64,000 nt of DNA, taken from contig JAKQIT010000102.1 in assembly GCA_029556915.1 (NCBI GenBank), positions 1 through 64,000 of the forward strand, in the 5' to 3' direction. Shown in pieces: positions 1-8,560 of the stretch (position 1 is the stretch's first letter; every line of letters begins with the position of its first letter). The position numbers and the translations under genes are program-made. Source of the stretch: Pseudomonadota bacterium. GTDB taxonomy: Bacteria > Pseudomonadota > Gammaproteobacteria > Burkholderiales > Methylophilaceae. The notes under the pieces were generated by a model, which saw only the letters and a program-made list of their open reading frames with translations, made no database searches and had not been told where the DNA came from.

Positions 1-67
1 GTGCGGGGATCGAACCCACGACAAACGGATTAAAAGTCCGCTGCTCTACCAGCTGAGCTAACACCCC
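1..67 (-). tRNA. tRNA-Lys (anticodon TTT), 3' end cut by window edge
   Basis: Read on the minus strand, the cloverleaf starts with GGGGTGT. It continues through a D arm (AGCTCAGCTGGTAGAGC), an anticodon stem-loop CGGACTTTTAATCCG with anticodon TTT, and a T arm containing GGTTCGATCC. Only the first two bases of the 3' acceptor strand are inside the window, so the rest of the acceptor stem, the discriminator base and CCA are missing. The TTT anticodon reads lysine codons. Confidence 0.95.
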
Positions 68-78
68 AATTTGTGAAA

Positions 79-106
79 GATTTACATCACTCACGAAAGG
101 GCGCAA
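79..106 (-). promoter_or_regulatory. possible promoter of tRNA-Lys
   Basis: On the minus strand, TTGCGC (101-106) and TAAATC (79-84) are separated by 16 bases, and the -10-like element sits 11 bases before the tRNA. Both hexamers match the sigma-70 consensus only partly, so this rests mainly on position. Confidence 0.3.
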
Positions 107-165
107 TTATGCTAGAAACTGGCTCCTTGGTCAATGAAAAACTGTTAAATATATATAATTTTGTT

Positions 166-208
166 GAAAAAATTTCTGAGCTTTGAATGTTTTACTCAAG
201 CTATAAAT
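166..208 (-). terminator. weak terminator candidate after ffh
   Basis: Just past the ffh stop, the minus strand has an imperfect stem (AGCTTGA pairing with TCAAAGCT, one bulge) followed a few bases later by a run of six T. The stem is short and bulged, so its strength is doubtful. Confidence 0.3.
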
Positions 209-212
209 AAAA

Positions 213-1577
213 TTAACGCATTCCAGGCAATTTACCGCCCATGAGGCCACCCATAGCACGCATCATTTTGCTCATGCCGCCTTTGCTAAACATTTTCATC
301 ATTTTTTGGGTTTCTTCAAACTGTTTGAGCAAGCGATTAACTTCTTGCACTTGCACCCCAGCGCCGTCAGCTATGCGTTTTTTGCGAGTGGCTTTAATCA
401 CATCAGGCCTGCGGCGCTCAAGCGGTGTCATACTGTTGATGATACCCTCCATGCGACGGATAGCTTTTTCACTATCTGCGGATTGTAGTTGGCTTGCCGC
501 TCCAGCTAACTGCGCTGGAAGTTTATCCATTAATGATTGCATGCCACCCATTTTTCGCATTTGGCTCATTTGCGTTTTAAAGTCTTCTAAATCAAACTTG
601 GCGCCCGATTTAATTTTATCGGCTACCTTTTGTGCTTCAGCCATATCGACATTTTTGTGGGCTTGTTCAATGAGCCCAAGTACATCACCCATGCCCAAAA
701 TACGGCCAGCCATACGGTCTGGGTAAAATGGTTCTAAACCGTCGATTTTTTCACTTATACCCACAAACTTAATCGGTTTACCTGTAACGTGGCGCACCGA
801 GAGTGCCGCGCCGCCGCGCGAGTCGCCATCTAGCTTAGTGAGCACAACACCAGTAAGGGGTAGCGTGTCGCCAAAAGCTTTAGCCGTATTGACTGCGTCT
901 TGGCCTTGCATGGCGTCTACCACAAACAAGGTTTCAATTGGGTTAAGGAAAGTGTGCAAGGATTTGATTTCGGCCATCATTGCCTCATCAATCCCTAAGC
1001 GACCAGCGGTATCAAAAATCACGACATCATAATAGCCACGTTTAGCAAAATCGAATGTGGCGGCAGCAATATCGAGCGGTTTCTGGCTGGCATTGCTGTC
1101 AAAACATTCTATCTCTAACTGCTTGGCGAGCGTTTTTAGCTGTTCAATCGCTGCGGGGCGATACACATCGGCACTGGCAAGTAGTACTTTTTTCTTTTGC
1201 TCTTTGAGCAGCTTGGCGAGTTTTCCTGAGGTAGTGGTTTTACCAGAACCTTGCAAACCTGCCATCAAGATAATCGCAGGCGGTACAGCAGCTAAGTTTA
1301 AGCCCACATTAGCTTTACCCATCAGTTCGGTTAACTCGTCATTCACGACTTCAATGACGGCTTGCCCTGGTGTAAGACTGGCTAAAACAGCTTTACCTTG
1401 CGCACGTTCTTTTACTTTTGCGATAAAATCTTTAACAACTGGCAAGGCAACATCGGCTTCAAGCAAAGCCATGCGCACTTCTCGCATGGCATCGCTAATG
1501 TTTTCTTCGGTTAAGCGAGATTGCCCGCGTAAATTTTTAATGACACCCTGTAGCCGGCCGGTAAGATTATCTAGCAT
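213..1577 (-). CDS. ffh: signal recognition particle protein Ffh (SRP54)
   Basis: Ffh is the GTPase of the signal recognition particle. It binds 4.5S RNA and the signal sequences of nascent inner-membrane proteins and delivers ribosomes to FtsY. The 454-residue length is normal for the family. An N-terminal helical bundle (about 1-95) precedes the G domain, with the P-loop GLQGSGKTT at 107-115, DTAGR at 189-193 and TKLD at 247-250. The M domain after about 320 is very rich in methionine and ends with the usual Met/Gly-rich tail. The gene is divergent from a CcsA-like membrane protein, an arrangement common in proteobacteria. The identification is secure. Confidence 0.98.
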   Translation of the reverse strand: MLDNLTGRLQGVIKNLRGQSRLTEENISDAMREVRMALLEADVALPVVKDFIAKVKERAQGKAVLASLTPGQAVIEVVNDELTELMGKANVGLNLAAVPPAIILMAGLQGSGKTTTSGKLAKLLKEQKKKVLLASADVYRPAAIEQLKTLAKQLEIECFDSNASQKPLDIAAATFDFAKRGYYDVVIFDTAGRLGIDEAMMAEIKSLHTFLNPIETLFVVDAMQGQDAVNTAKAFGDTLPLTGVVLTKLDGDSRGGAALSVRHVTGKPIKFVGISEKIDGLEPFYPDRMAGRILGMGDVLGLIEQAHKNVDMAEAQKVADKIKSGAKFDLEDFKTQMSQMRKMGGMQSLMDKLPAQLAGAASQLQSADSEKAIRRMEGIINSMTPLERRRPDVIKATRKKRIADGAGVQVQEVNRLLKQFEETQKMMKMFSKGGMSKMMRAMGGLMGGKLPGMR

Positions 1578-1651
1578 AATTATGTTTGCTTAAAAGTTTA
1601 GGTGAAAAATTATAAGGTGCAATTCTAACTCAAACACGCGATAATTAAACC

Positions 1652-2458
1652 ATGCATAATTTAATTCCATATTTAGTCGTTGTTTTTATTTATCTGGCGG
1701 TGGCCATAGATTTTTGGCGCGTAGTGAAAACGCCTGAAAAAAACCTGACCTTGCATCAAGCCATGATAGCGTTAGGTTTAGCCCTGCATGGCTGGCTGTT
1801 ATTTAGCAATTTATTTAGTGCGTCGAGTTTAAATTTGGGTTTGTTTTGGGCGTTGTCTGCCATTTTATGGCTCACTGTGCTGATTTATTGGGTGGTAAAT
1901 TTAAAACATTCGCTGTATAGCTTGCAGGCCTTTGTGCTGCCACTGGCCGCTGTATTTGCCTTTTTACCTGTGATTAGCCAGCAAAATTATTATGTGGCAA
2001 CGCAAGGGGCGAGTTTGCTGCTTATTCATGTAAGCATTGCGCTGGTCGCCTATAGCCTATTTACTTTTGCCACTTTGCATGCGGTGCTGATGACTATTGC
2101 AGAGCGTAGTTTGCACCAAAAGAAATCGCTCATTCAATTGCCCGATTTTCCACCGTTGTTAGTCATGGAAAAATTATTATTTCGGGTGATTACGATTGGT
2201 TTTGTGTTGCTCACGCTCACGCTAGTGAGTGGCGTATTTTTCTCTGAGCAATTGTTTGGTAAAGCGGCGCAATTTAGTCATAAAACGATATTTTCAATCG
2301 CCTCATGGTTGATTTATGGCTGGCTATTATTTGGGCACTATCAATACGGTTGGCGTGGTAAAAAAGCGATTAAGCTCACCTTAATTGGGTTTGTATTATT
2401 GATGCTGGCGTACGTGGGCAGCAAGCTGATTTTACAAGTGATTTTGGGCAGAGTTTAA
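1652..2458 (+). CDS. CcsA/YpjD-like cytochrome c assembly family membrane protein
   Basis: This 268-residue protein is almost entirely hydrophobic, with about eight predicted membrane segments, and resembles the CcsA/HemX/YpjD family. Relatives in the cytochrome c maturation branch handle heme at the inner membrane, but the short YpjD-type members next to ffh have no firmly assigned role. A conserved-looking segment around residues 122-150 has the pattern LLLIHVSIALVAYSLFTFA. The ATG start lies 75 bases from the divergent ffh start, so the two probably share a promoter region. There are no other cytochrome c maturation genes nearby, so a heme function is not supported by context. Confidence 0.8.
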   Translation: MHNLIPYLVVVFIYLAVAIDFWRVVKTPEKNLTLHQAMIALGLALHGWLLFSNLFSASSLNLGLFWALSAILWLTVLIYWVVNLKHSLYSLQAFVLPLAAVFAFLPVISQQNYYVATQGASLLLIHVSIALVAYSLFTFATLHAVLMTIAERSLHQKKSLIQLPDFPPLLVMEKLLFRVITIGFVLLTLTLVSGVFFSEQLFGKAAQFSHKTIFSIASWLIYGWLLFGHYQYGWRGKKAIKLTLIGFVLLMLAYVGSKLILQVILGRV

Positions 2459-2462
2459 GTCA

Positions 2463-2529
2463 ACATCATTTGCAATGCTCTGTGAGCCAATAACCATGCG
2501 GCTTACAGAGCAGTGATTTTTTCTCGGGC
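2463..2529 (+). repeat. dispersed intergenic stem-loop repeat, copy 1
   Basis: This copy lies between convergent gene ends. It has the 5' box (AACATCATTTG), arms CTCTGTGAGCC and GGCTTACAGAG, and the 3' box TTCTCGGG. The loop is in the common orientation. It belongs to a family of 11 copies in this window. Confidence 0.85.
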
Positions 2530-2552
2530 GTTTTTTTACTGTTTTTTGCCGA

Positions 2553-3230
2553 TTATCTTAAGCTAATATGTGGCCAATGTTGCTGCGTTGCGTAAGCGCT
2601 TAAAGTCGCGTCGGCATCGACTGCCACGGGGTTGGTCACTAACTGCATGAGCGGCAAATCATTATGCGAATCGCTATAAAAATAGCTTACCTCAAAATCG
2701 TCTAAGGTTTTGCCACGTTCAGCCAGCCATTGGTTTAAGCGCGTCACTTTGCCAGTTTGAAAACTAGGCACGCCAACGTAATTTCCCGTAAATTCCCCGT
2801 TAATTTCTTCAGGGTCGGTGCCGATGAGATTTTCAATGCCAAACTCAAGTGCAATGGGGCGCGTGATAAAGCTATTGGTTGCGGTAATCACCAGCAATAA
2901 ATCGCCTTGTGCGCGATGTTTTTCAACCAATGCACGTGCTTTTTTCGTCATCATCGGGCGGATGATTTGTTGCATGTATTTTAAATGCACCTCATTTAAA
3001 AAAGCGTGTTTGTGTTGTGAAAGCGGGTGTAATTGAAACTTTAAAAACGCATCAATATCGAGTTTGCCTTGTTTGTAATCTTCATGAAATTGCACGTTTC
3101 TATCGTGGTGTGCGGCTTTATCAAGCAGGCCTTGCGCAATCATAAATTGCCCCCACTGAAAATCGCTATCGCCAGCCAGTAGCGTGTTATCTAAATCAAA
3201 TAGGGCAAGGTTTTGTTTTTTTTGGTTCAT
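2553..3230 (-). CDS. HAD superfamily IB phosphatase (SerB-like)
   Basis: This is a 225-residue hydrolase of haloacid dehalogenase subfamily IB. The catalytic motif I is LFDLDNTLLAGDSD (about 10-23), where the first Asp is the nucleophile. A Thr-containing motif II (LLVITATNS) lies near residue 115, and motif IV SDSHNDLPLM near 187 binds Mg2+. The family includes phosphoserine phosphatase and related small-molecule phosphatases, but the substrate cannot be read from sequence. The gene is followed on the same strand 23 bases away by a DMT permease gene (transcribed first), so the two may share a transcript. Confidence 0.85.
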   Translation of the reverse strand: MNQKKQNLALFDLDNTLLAGDSDFQWGQFMIAQGLLDKAAHHDRNVQFHEDYKQGKLDIDAFLKFQLHPLSQHKHAFLNEVHLKYMQQIIRPMMTKKARALVEKHRAQGDLLLVITATNSFITRPIALEFGIENLIGTDPEEINGEFTGNYVGVPSFQTGKVTRLNQWLAERGKTLDDFEVSYFYSDSHNDLPLMQLVTNPVAVDADATLSAYATQQHWPHISLR

Positions 3231-3253
3231 GTCTTTAATCTCAGGGTTATATT

Positions 3254-4135
3254 TTAAGCTTTAATCGTTTCGTTATTCGCGGTGAGCACTAAAATCACAC
3301 CAACTAAAATGACTGCAAGCGCGATATATTCATTCGTCGTCACCACCTCATTAGCAAGCCAAATGCCCACAATAAAAGCCACCACAGGGTTCACAAAAGT
3401 ATTGCTGCTCGCCACCAGTGGACGCACCGTTTTAAGCAAATACATATAAGCACTATAAGACACCAGTGAGCCAAGTACTACCAAAAACGCCAAAGCCCAC
3501 CATGATTTCGCACTGATGGCTTGCGGCCACGCTTCACCACGCACTGCACTAGCGACCATCATCACAAAGCCGCCAATCAACATTTGGCAGGCTGCCGCCA
3601 TCAAGCCTGATGGCATAGGAATATGCTTGCTCAAAACTGAACCAAATGACCAACTGGCCGCTGCAAAAATCAGCAACAGCGCACTGGTTACATCGCCATG
3701 TAAACTGCCGCCCATATTGAGCAAGACAATGCCCACTAGGCCCACAAAAATACCTATCCATTCTTGACGGCTGATTTTATGTCCCCAAAAACTAGAAAAA
3801 ATCGCCATCCAAATCGGTGCTGTGGCAATCGACAGCGCCGCAATGCTGGAAGAAACCGTCTGTTGCACAAAAGTGACCGTGCCATTACCAAATACGGGTA
3901 ATAAAATGCCCAAGCCGCTTGCGCCAAGCCACTGCGCGCGCGCGGGGTTAGGTGAACCGACATAGCGCAACACCCCATATAAAATAATGCCTGCCACCGT
4001 AAAGCGCAAACCGACCAATAAAAACGGCGGAAAACTTTCAATGCCAAATTTCAGTGCTAAGTAGGTTGAACCCCAAAAAAAATAGGTGCAAAACAGCGCA
4101 GCGACGATGAATAAAGTTTGGTTTTTATGTGGCAT
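3254..4135 (-). CDS. EamA/DMT family permease
   Basis: This is a 293-residue inner-membrane protein with two repeated EamA domains and about ten membrane helices. The N-terminal segment with the pattern FFWGSTYLALKFGIESFPP is typical of the YedA-like branch of drug/metabolite transporters. Members export amino acids, nucleosides or other metabolites, and the substrate here is unknown. It lies upstream of, and close to, the HAD phosphatase gene on the same strand. Confidence 0.9.
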   Translation of the reverse strand: MPHKNQTLFIVAALFCTYFFWGSTYLALKFGIESFPPFLLVGLRFTVAGIILYGVLRYVGSPNPARAQWLGASGLGILLPVFGNGTVTFVQQTVSSSIAALSIATAPIWMAIFSSFWGHKISRQEWIGIFVGLVGIVLLNMGGSLHGDVTSALLLIFAAASWSFGSVLSKHIPMPSGLMAAACQMLIGGFVMMVASAVRGEAWPQAISAKSWWALAFLVVLGSLVSYSAYMYLLKTVRPLVASSNTFVNPVVAFIVGIWLANEVVTTNEYIALAVILVGVILVLTANNETIKA

Positions 4136-4153
4136 AAAAATAGTTGAAATTGC

Positions 4154-4222
4154 ACATCTTCATTTGGCCACCTCTGAAAGCCAATATCCATAAGGCTTCC
4201 AGAGGGGTAAATTTCTCTCGGT
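4154..4222 (+). repeat. dispersed intergenic stem-loop repeat, copy 2
   Basis: This copy sits between the start of the permease gene and the 3' end of leuA. It has 5' box ACATCTTCATTTG, arms CCTCTGAAAGCC and GGCTTCCAGAGG, and 3' box TCTCTCGG, with the loop in the common orientation. Confidence 0.85.
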
Positions 4223-4268
4223 GTAATTTTGCGTAATATTTGCAGGCTTTTTAAGCTATTTTTGCTGA

Positions 4269-5807
4269 TTAAACTTGCGGGTTCATTTTCTCAAGTTTGC
4301 TGTGCAATTTATTTAAGCCGTTCAAATACGCTTTGGCTGAGGCAATCACAATATCAGTATCTGCACCTTGACCATTCACGATACGCCCACCTTTTGAAAG
4401 GCGCACTGTGACTTCACCCTGCGCATCGGTACCGCTGGTGATGTTGTTCACAGAGTACAATTGCAATTCCGCGCCGCTGTTGACGATATTTTCAATCGCT
4501 TTAAAGGTCGCATCCACTGGGCCGCCGCCGTCTGCTTCGGCTTTTTGTTCTGTGCCGTTATCCGAAATGGTTATATAAGCATGTGGAATTTCGCCAGTTT
4601 GTGAAGTGACTTGCAAGTAAACCAATTTGTAATTTTCGGAGGCTTCTTGTACAAACTCATCGCTCACCAAGGCGTGCAAATCCTCATCAAAAATTTCCGA
4701 TTTTTTATCGGCTAAATCTTTAAAGCGCGCAAAAGCGGCATTTAACAAATCTTCAGTTTCAAGCTCAATGCCCAATTCTTTTAAGCGTGTTCTAAATGCA
4801 TTGCGGCCAGACAACTTGCCCAAGGTTAATTTGTTGGCGTTCCAGCCCACATCTTCAGCCCGCATGATTTCGTAAGTCTCGCGGTGTTTCAACACGCCGT
4901 CTTGGTGAATGCCGCTCTCATGCGCAAACGCATTGGCGCCCACAATAGCTTTATTCGGCTGCACGGGGTAACCGGTAATGCTTGAAACCAATTTGCTGGT
5001 GGGCACAATTTGTGTGGTATCAATGCGCGTGTCTAAGTTAAAAATATCGCGACGGGTTTTAATCGCCATTACTACTTCTTCTAAACTCGCATTGCCTGCA
5101 CGTTCGCCCAAGCCGTTAATGGTACATTCCACTTGGCGCGCGCCGCCCATCACCGCCGCTAACGAGTTGGCCACTGCCATACCTAAGTCGTTATGGCAGT
5201 GCGTGCTCCAAATGACTTTATCGCTATTTTTAACGCGTTTAATTAAAGTTGCCATACGCTCACCCCAAGGCGCTGGGATGCTGTAACCCACCGTATCGGG
5301 CACGTTAATGGTTTTTGCGCCCGCTTCAATCACCGCATCAAACACGCGCACTAAAAAATCAATGTCTGAACGCACGGCATCTTCGGCTGAAAATTCCACG
5401 TCATCGGTATATTCTTTAGCCCATTTCACCGCTTGCACTGCACGCTCAACCACTTGGTCTTCGGTCATGCGCAATTTATTTTCCATATGGATTTTGCTGG
5501 TGGCAATAAACGTATGAATGCGCCCACTTGCCGCGTGTTTAATAGCTTCACCTGCACGTCGCACGTCGTTTTCGCTGGCGCGTGCTAATGAGCACACTGT
5601 GGAGTTTTTAATAATTTTGGCGATTTCAGAAATCGCATCAAAGTCACCTGGACTCGCCGCTGCAAAGCCAGCCTCAATCACATTCACGCCCAACTTTTCA
5701 AGCTGGCGGGCAATGCGGATTTTTTCTTCTTTGGTCATGGCAGCACCAGGGCTTTGTTCGCCATCACGCAAGGTGGTGTCAAAGATGATGATTTGATCTT
5801 GTTTCAT
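4269..5807 (-). CDS. leuA: 2-isopropylmalate synthase
   Basis: LeuA condenses acetyl-CoA with 2-oxoisovalerate in the first committed step of leucine synthesis. The 512-residue length fits the type-1 bacterial enzyme. The N-terminal TIM barrel carries [13 protein letters not shown] (9-21), which includes metal- and substrate-binding residues, and the metal-binding THCHND motif near residue 205. The C-terminal 120 or so residues form the leucine-sensing regulatory domain, with glycine-rich stretches including [10 protein letters not shown]. The region upstream is 304 bases long with a possible small ORF, so the gene may have its own promoter rather than being read through from pssA. Confidence 0.98.
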   Translation of the reverse strand: MKQDQIIIFDTTLRDGEQSPGAAMTKEEKIRIARQLEKLGVNVIEAGFAAASPGDFDAISEIAKIIKNSTVCSLARASENDVRRAGEAIKHAASGRIHTFIATSKIHMENKLRMTEDQVVERAVQAVKWAKEYTDDVEFSAEDAVRSDIDFLVRVFDAVIEAGAKTINVPDTVGYSIPAPWGERMATLIKRVKNSDKVIWSTHCHNDLGMAVANSLAAVMGGARQVECTINGLGERAGNASLEEVVMAIKTRRDIFNLDTRIDTTQIVPTSKLVSSITGYPVQPNKAIVGANAFAHESGIHQDGVLKHRETYEIMRAEDVGWNANKLTLGKLSGRNAFRTRLKELGIELETEDLLNAAFARFKDLADKKSEIFDEDLHALVSDEFVQEASENYKLVYLQVTSQTGEIPHAYITISDNGTEQKAEADGGGPVDATFKAIENIVNSGAELQLYSVNNITSGTDAQGEVTVRLSKGGRIVNGQGADTDIVIASAKAYLNGLNKLHSKLEKMNPQV

Positions 5808-6111
5808 ATATTTTTGCTTTCAATTTAATCTGTTGAATTTTAGCTTAATTTGACATAAAAAATGCGCAAATTAGCTCTTGCGTTGCTAAAAATGTGCAAC
5901 GTAGAAATACTTAATGTGAGGGGTTTAGAATATGTGCGCGTTAGCGCAGTGTGCGCACAGACGCACGTAACGCAAGTAGTTTGCGCAAGAAAACTGCACT
6001 TGCAAGTAAGCAAGTAGCAAAAATAGCGATAGTGATGTGCGAATACAACATAGTGAGTGGAAATATAGAGCTTTTTAAAGACTCTTGCAAGCGCTTGCTA
6101 TAAAAAAGTAT
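5808..6111. other. 304-bp intergenic region between pssA and leuA
   Basis: Annotated genes on both flanks run on the minus strand. The region holds a possible 36-codon ORF (5941-6051), a perfect 12-bp palindrome GCAAGCGCTTGC (6087-6098) just past the pssA stop, and AT-rich sequence before leuA. I saw no clear leucine-rich leader peptide with terminator and antiterminator hairpins. Confidence 0.5.
5941..6051 (-). CDS. possible 36-aa membrane peptide
   Basis: An ATG-started ORF on the minus strand encodes a peptide that begins MLYSHITIAIFATC. It has one hydrophobic segment of about 20 residues and an Arg/Lys-rich C-terminus (RKLLALRASVRTLR). This is the layout of a single-pass small membrane protein. 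No good ribosome binding site precedes it, and I recognise no family. It lies in the pssA-leuA gap in the same orientation as both. It could be a real small protein, a leader peptide or chance. Confidence 0.3.
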   Translation of the reverse strand: MLYSHITIAIFATCLLASAVFLRKLLALRASVRTLR

Positions 6112-6891
6112 TTATTTTTTTAAGCTGTCGCGTATCCACAACGCATAACCTGACAGCGCATAGACGACCATGACAAAAAACAAAACTTCAGGTGGGCTGT
6201 ATGAAATCAGTACAATCGCCAACATGATGCCTAGCATGACAAAGAAAGGCACACTTTCTTTTAAGTTTACGTCTTTACCACTGTAAAAGCGTAAATCGCT
6301 GACCATCGAGATGCCAGCAAACACGGTAATGCTCCAAGCCATCCATTTCCATTGCAGTAGGCCAAAGAAAATATCACGACCGCTCACGCCGTACTCATAA
6401 GAAACCCAAACAAACCCAGCCAGCAAAGCCGCTGCGCCTGGGCTGGGTAAGCCCTGAAAGAAGCGTTTGTCTTGATGTGGGTCATCTAATTTAGTGTTAA
6501 AACGGGCTAAACGCAGTGCAGCGCACGCGCAGTAAGCAAATGCAGCTAACCAACCTAGCTTACCTAGTGGCTTTAGCGCCCACACGTACATTATGAGTGC
6601 GGGGGCAACACCGAAAGACACCATATCTGACAGACTGTCGTATTCTGCACCAAACGCGCTCTGGGTATTGGTTAAGCGAGCAACACGACCGTCCAGCCCG
6701 TCTAATACCATGGCGATAAAAATGGCAATAGCTGCTTGCTCAAAGTGATTGTTCATGGCCTGCACTATTGCAAAAAATCCAGCAAACAACGCCGCCGAAG
6801 TAAATAAGTTTGGCAACAAATAAATGCCGCGACCACGTAAGCCTGTCTGGTCAGATTCTCTACGTTTAGATTTGTCTAGTTCTTCAGCCAT
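6112..6891 (-). CDS. pssA: CDP-diacylglycerol--serine O-phosphatidyltransferase
   Basis: PssA makes phosphatidylserine from CDP-diacylglycerol and serine at the inner membrane, the entry to phosphatidylethanolamine. The CDP-alcohol phosphotransferase signature is complete: D64, D67-G68, A71-R72, G81, D85 and D89 (DGLDGRVAR, then GAEYDSLSD). About eight membrane segments follow. The 259-residue length matches the integral-membrane (Bacillus-type) enzyme. It is downstream of the CdsA-type gene on the same strand, 71 bases away, so CDP-diacylglycerol supply and use may be co-transcribed. Confidence 0.93.
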   Translation of the reverse strand: MAEELDKSKRRESDQTGLRGRGIYLLPNLFTSAALFAGFFAIVQAMNNHFEQAAIAIFIAMVLDGLDGRVARLTNTQSAFGAEYDSLSDMVSFGVAPALIMYVWALKPLGKLGWLAAFAYCACAALRLARFNTKLDDPHQDKRFFQGLPSPGAAALLAGFVWVSYEYGVSGRDIFFGLLQWKWMAWSITVFAGISMVSDLRFYSGKDVNLKESVPFFVMLGIMLAIVLISYSPPEVLFFVMVVYALSGYALWIRDSLKK

Positions 6892-6962
6892 AATTGCGCA
6901 ATAGAGTAAATTTTAGTTGAGCTAGTATATCAAACAGTTGCTAAGACGACTATGTGTCATTT

Positions 6963-7943
6963 TTATGGCGTAAAGAAATAGCGTACTAAGTGAAAGAAAA
7001 TAGGTGCGGCAAAGCTCACTGAATCCATGCGGTCGAGCATGCCGCCGTGGCCTTCTATCATATTGCCCCAGTCTTTGGCACCCAAGCTGCGCTTAATGGC
7101 AGACATGACTAGACCACCCAAAAAACCCATGATAACAATAGCTGATGCCATGCCTGCGCTTTGCAATGGTGTAAAGGGCGTAATCCACCACAGCATTGCT
7201 CCGACTCCGACTGCACTTAATCCGCCACCAATTAGACCTTCAAGTGTTTTGTTCGGACTGACGATGGGCGCTACTTTGGTTTTGCCAAATAAGTTACCAA
7301 ACACATATTGCAATACGTCACTGAGCTGCACTATTAGCAAAAAATAAAACAATAGTAACAAGTTTTGCCCAGTGTAATCTGTGATGGGCAGCAACAATAA
7401 AGCGGGTGCATGGCTGATGCAATAAATGCTAATCATGACCCCCCACTGAATTTTGGCGGTGCGCTCTAAAAAATGTTCGGTATCTTGTGCTAGTACCGAA
7501 ATGCAAGGCATCAATAAAAAAGCGTAAACAGGGATTAAAATACTAAATAGGGTGTACCACTCAATATAAATTAAATAATATTGCAGTGGTATCAACAAAA
7601 AGAATGCCAGCGATAATGTGCGGTGGTCGCCAGTGCGGGTAGGTGTGAGTGTAATAAATTCGCGTAGCGCAAAGTAAGAAATCACACCAAACAAAATGAC
7701 AGTGCCCAATTTTCCAGCTAAAAATGCAATACCGAGTATCGCTAGCATTACCCACCATGCATTTACCCGCGTGATTAAGTTTTCAACCGTTTTGCTAGCT
7801 TTTTCGCTGGGGTTAGTCTGCTTATTTAAGCGGGACTGTAGTAACCAACCTACGCTGGATGCTATCGTTAATAGCATGGCGACCCCACCAATTAACCAGT
7901 AAAACTTTTGGTTGGGGTTCAAATTTACTAAATGATTTAACAT
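6963..7943 (-). CDS. CdsA-type phosphatidate cytidylyltransferase
   Basis: The enzyme forms CDP-diacylglycerol from phosphatidate and CTP. Eight or so membrane segments precede the CTP_transf_1 signature near the C-terminus, SAIKRSLGAKDWGN followed by GHGGMLDRMDS, with the expected K-R, K-D and D-R-x-D residues. I chose ATG at 7943 because AGGA lies seven bases upstream; an in-frame TTG is the codon just before. The protein is 326 residues, longer than the usual housekeeping CdsA, and resembles the YnbB-type accessory enzyme. It is the third gene of a tight operon with a CDP-alcohol phosphotransferase and an acyltransferase. Confidence 0.88.
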   Translation of the reverse strand: MLNHLVNLNPNQKFYWLIGGVAMLLTIASSVGWLLQSRLNKQTNPSEKASKTVENLITRVNAWWVMLAILGIAFLAGKLGTVILFGVISYFALREFITLTPTRTGDHRTLSLAFFLLIPLQYYLIYIEWYTLFSILIPVYAFLLMPCISVLAQDTEHFLERTAKIQWGVMISIYCISHAPALLLLPITDYTGQNLLLLFYFLLIVQLSDVLQYVFGNLFGKTKVAPIVSPNKTLEGLIGGGLSAVGVGAMLWWITPFTPLQSAGMASAIVIMGFLGGLVMSAIKRSLGAKDWGNMIEGHGGMLDRMDSVSFAAPIFFHLVRYFFTP

Positions 7944-7952
7944 CAAGGTGTC

Positions 7953-8558
7953 CTAAATCAACTTTAAAATACTATCTCTTGCGCGATTTAAAAATGTTTT
8001 TTTATGCTCGTTTTTCGCTAGGCTAATCACCTCACCAAAGCGCACAGTGCAGATTAAGGGTACAGGTAGCCAACTGCCTTTGGGCATACTGCGGTGTAGC
8101 GTATCCAAATAAACGGGAACTAATTTTACCAGTGGAAAAGCCGCAGCTAAGTGATATAAACCGCCTTTAAATTCACTAGGTTCTGATTGTGTATTGCGCG
8201 TGCCCTCGGGGAATATAATGAGAGAATCCCCTTGAGTTAAGGCTTCCATCAGTGGGGCAAGCGGGTCTGTATGACGCGAAACTTCGCGCTCTATCAACAC
8301 AGCATTTAATACTTTGAGTGCAATAAATGGCTTAATAACTCCGTTTCCCCAATAGTCTTTTGCGGCTACAGGCCTAGTTTTAAGCCTAATCTGTTTGGGT
8401 AAGGCGACCCATAATGCCCAAGTATCTAAATGGCTAGAATGATTAGTGAAGTAAATGCTTTGTGCGAGATTAGGGGCGGCAGCTACCCAACGTGGCTGAG
8501 CCCCAATCAGCAATTTAACTAATGCGATAATACTGATGCGCACGAAGCTGGCTAGCAT
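7953..8558 (-). CDS. PlsC-type lysophospholipid acyltransferase
   Basis: This is a 201-residue acyltransferase of the 1-acylglycerol-3-phosphate family. The catalytic HX4D motif is NHSSHLDTW near residue 39, and the glycerophosphate-binding motif is FPEGTRN near residue 116. Such enzymes place the second acyl chain and make phosphatidate, the substrate of the cytidylyltransferase encoded nine bases downstream. The start codon is two bases after the stop of the CDP-alcohol phosphotransferase gene, which indicates translational coupling. It may be an accessory enzyme rather than the essential PlsC. Confidence 0.9.
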   Translation of the reverse strand: MLASFVRISIIALVKLLIGAQPRWVAAAPNLAQSIYFTNHSSHLDTWALWVALPKQIRLKTRPVAAKDYWGNGVIKPFIALKVLNAVLIEREVSRHTDPLAPLMEALTQGDSLIIFPEGTRNTQSEPSEFKGGLYHLAAAFPLVKLVPVYLDTLHRSMPKGSWLPVPLICTVRFGEVISLAKNEHKKTFLNRARDSILKLI

Positions 8559-8560
8559 GG

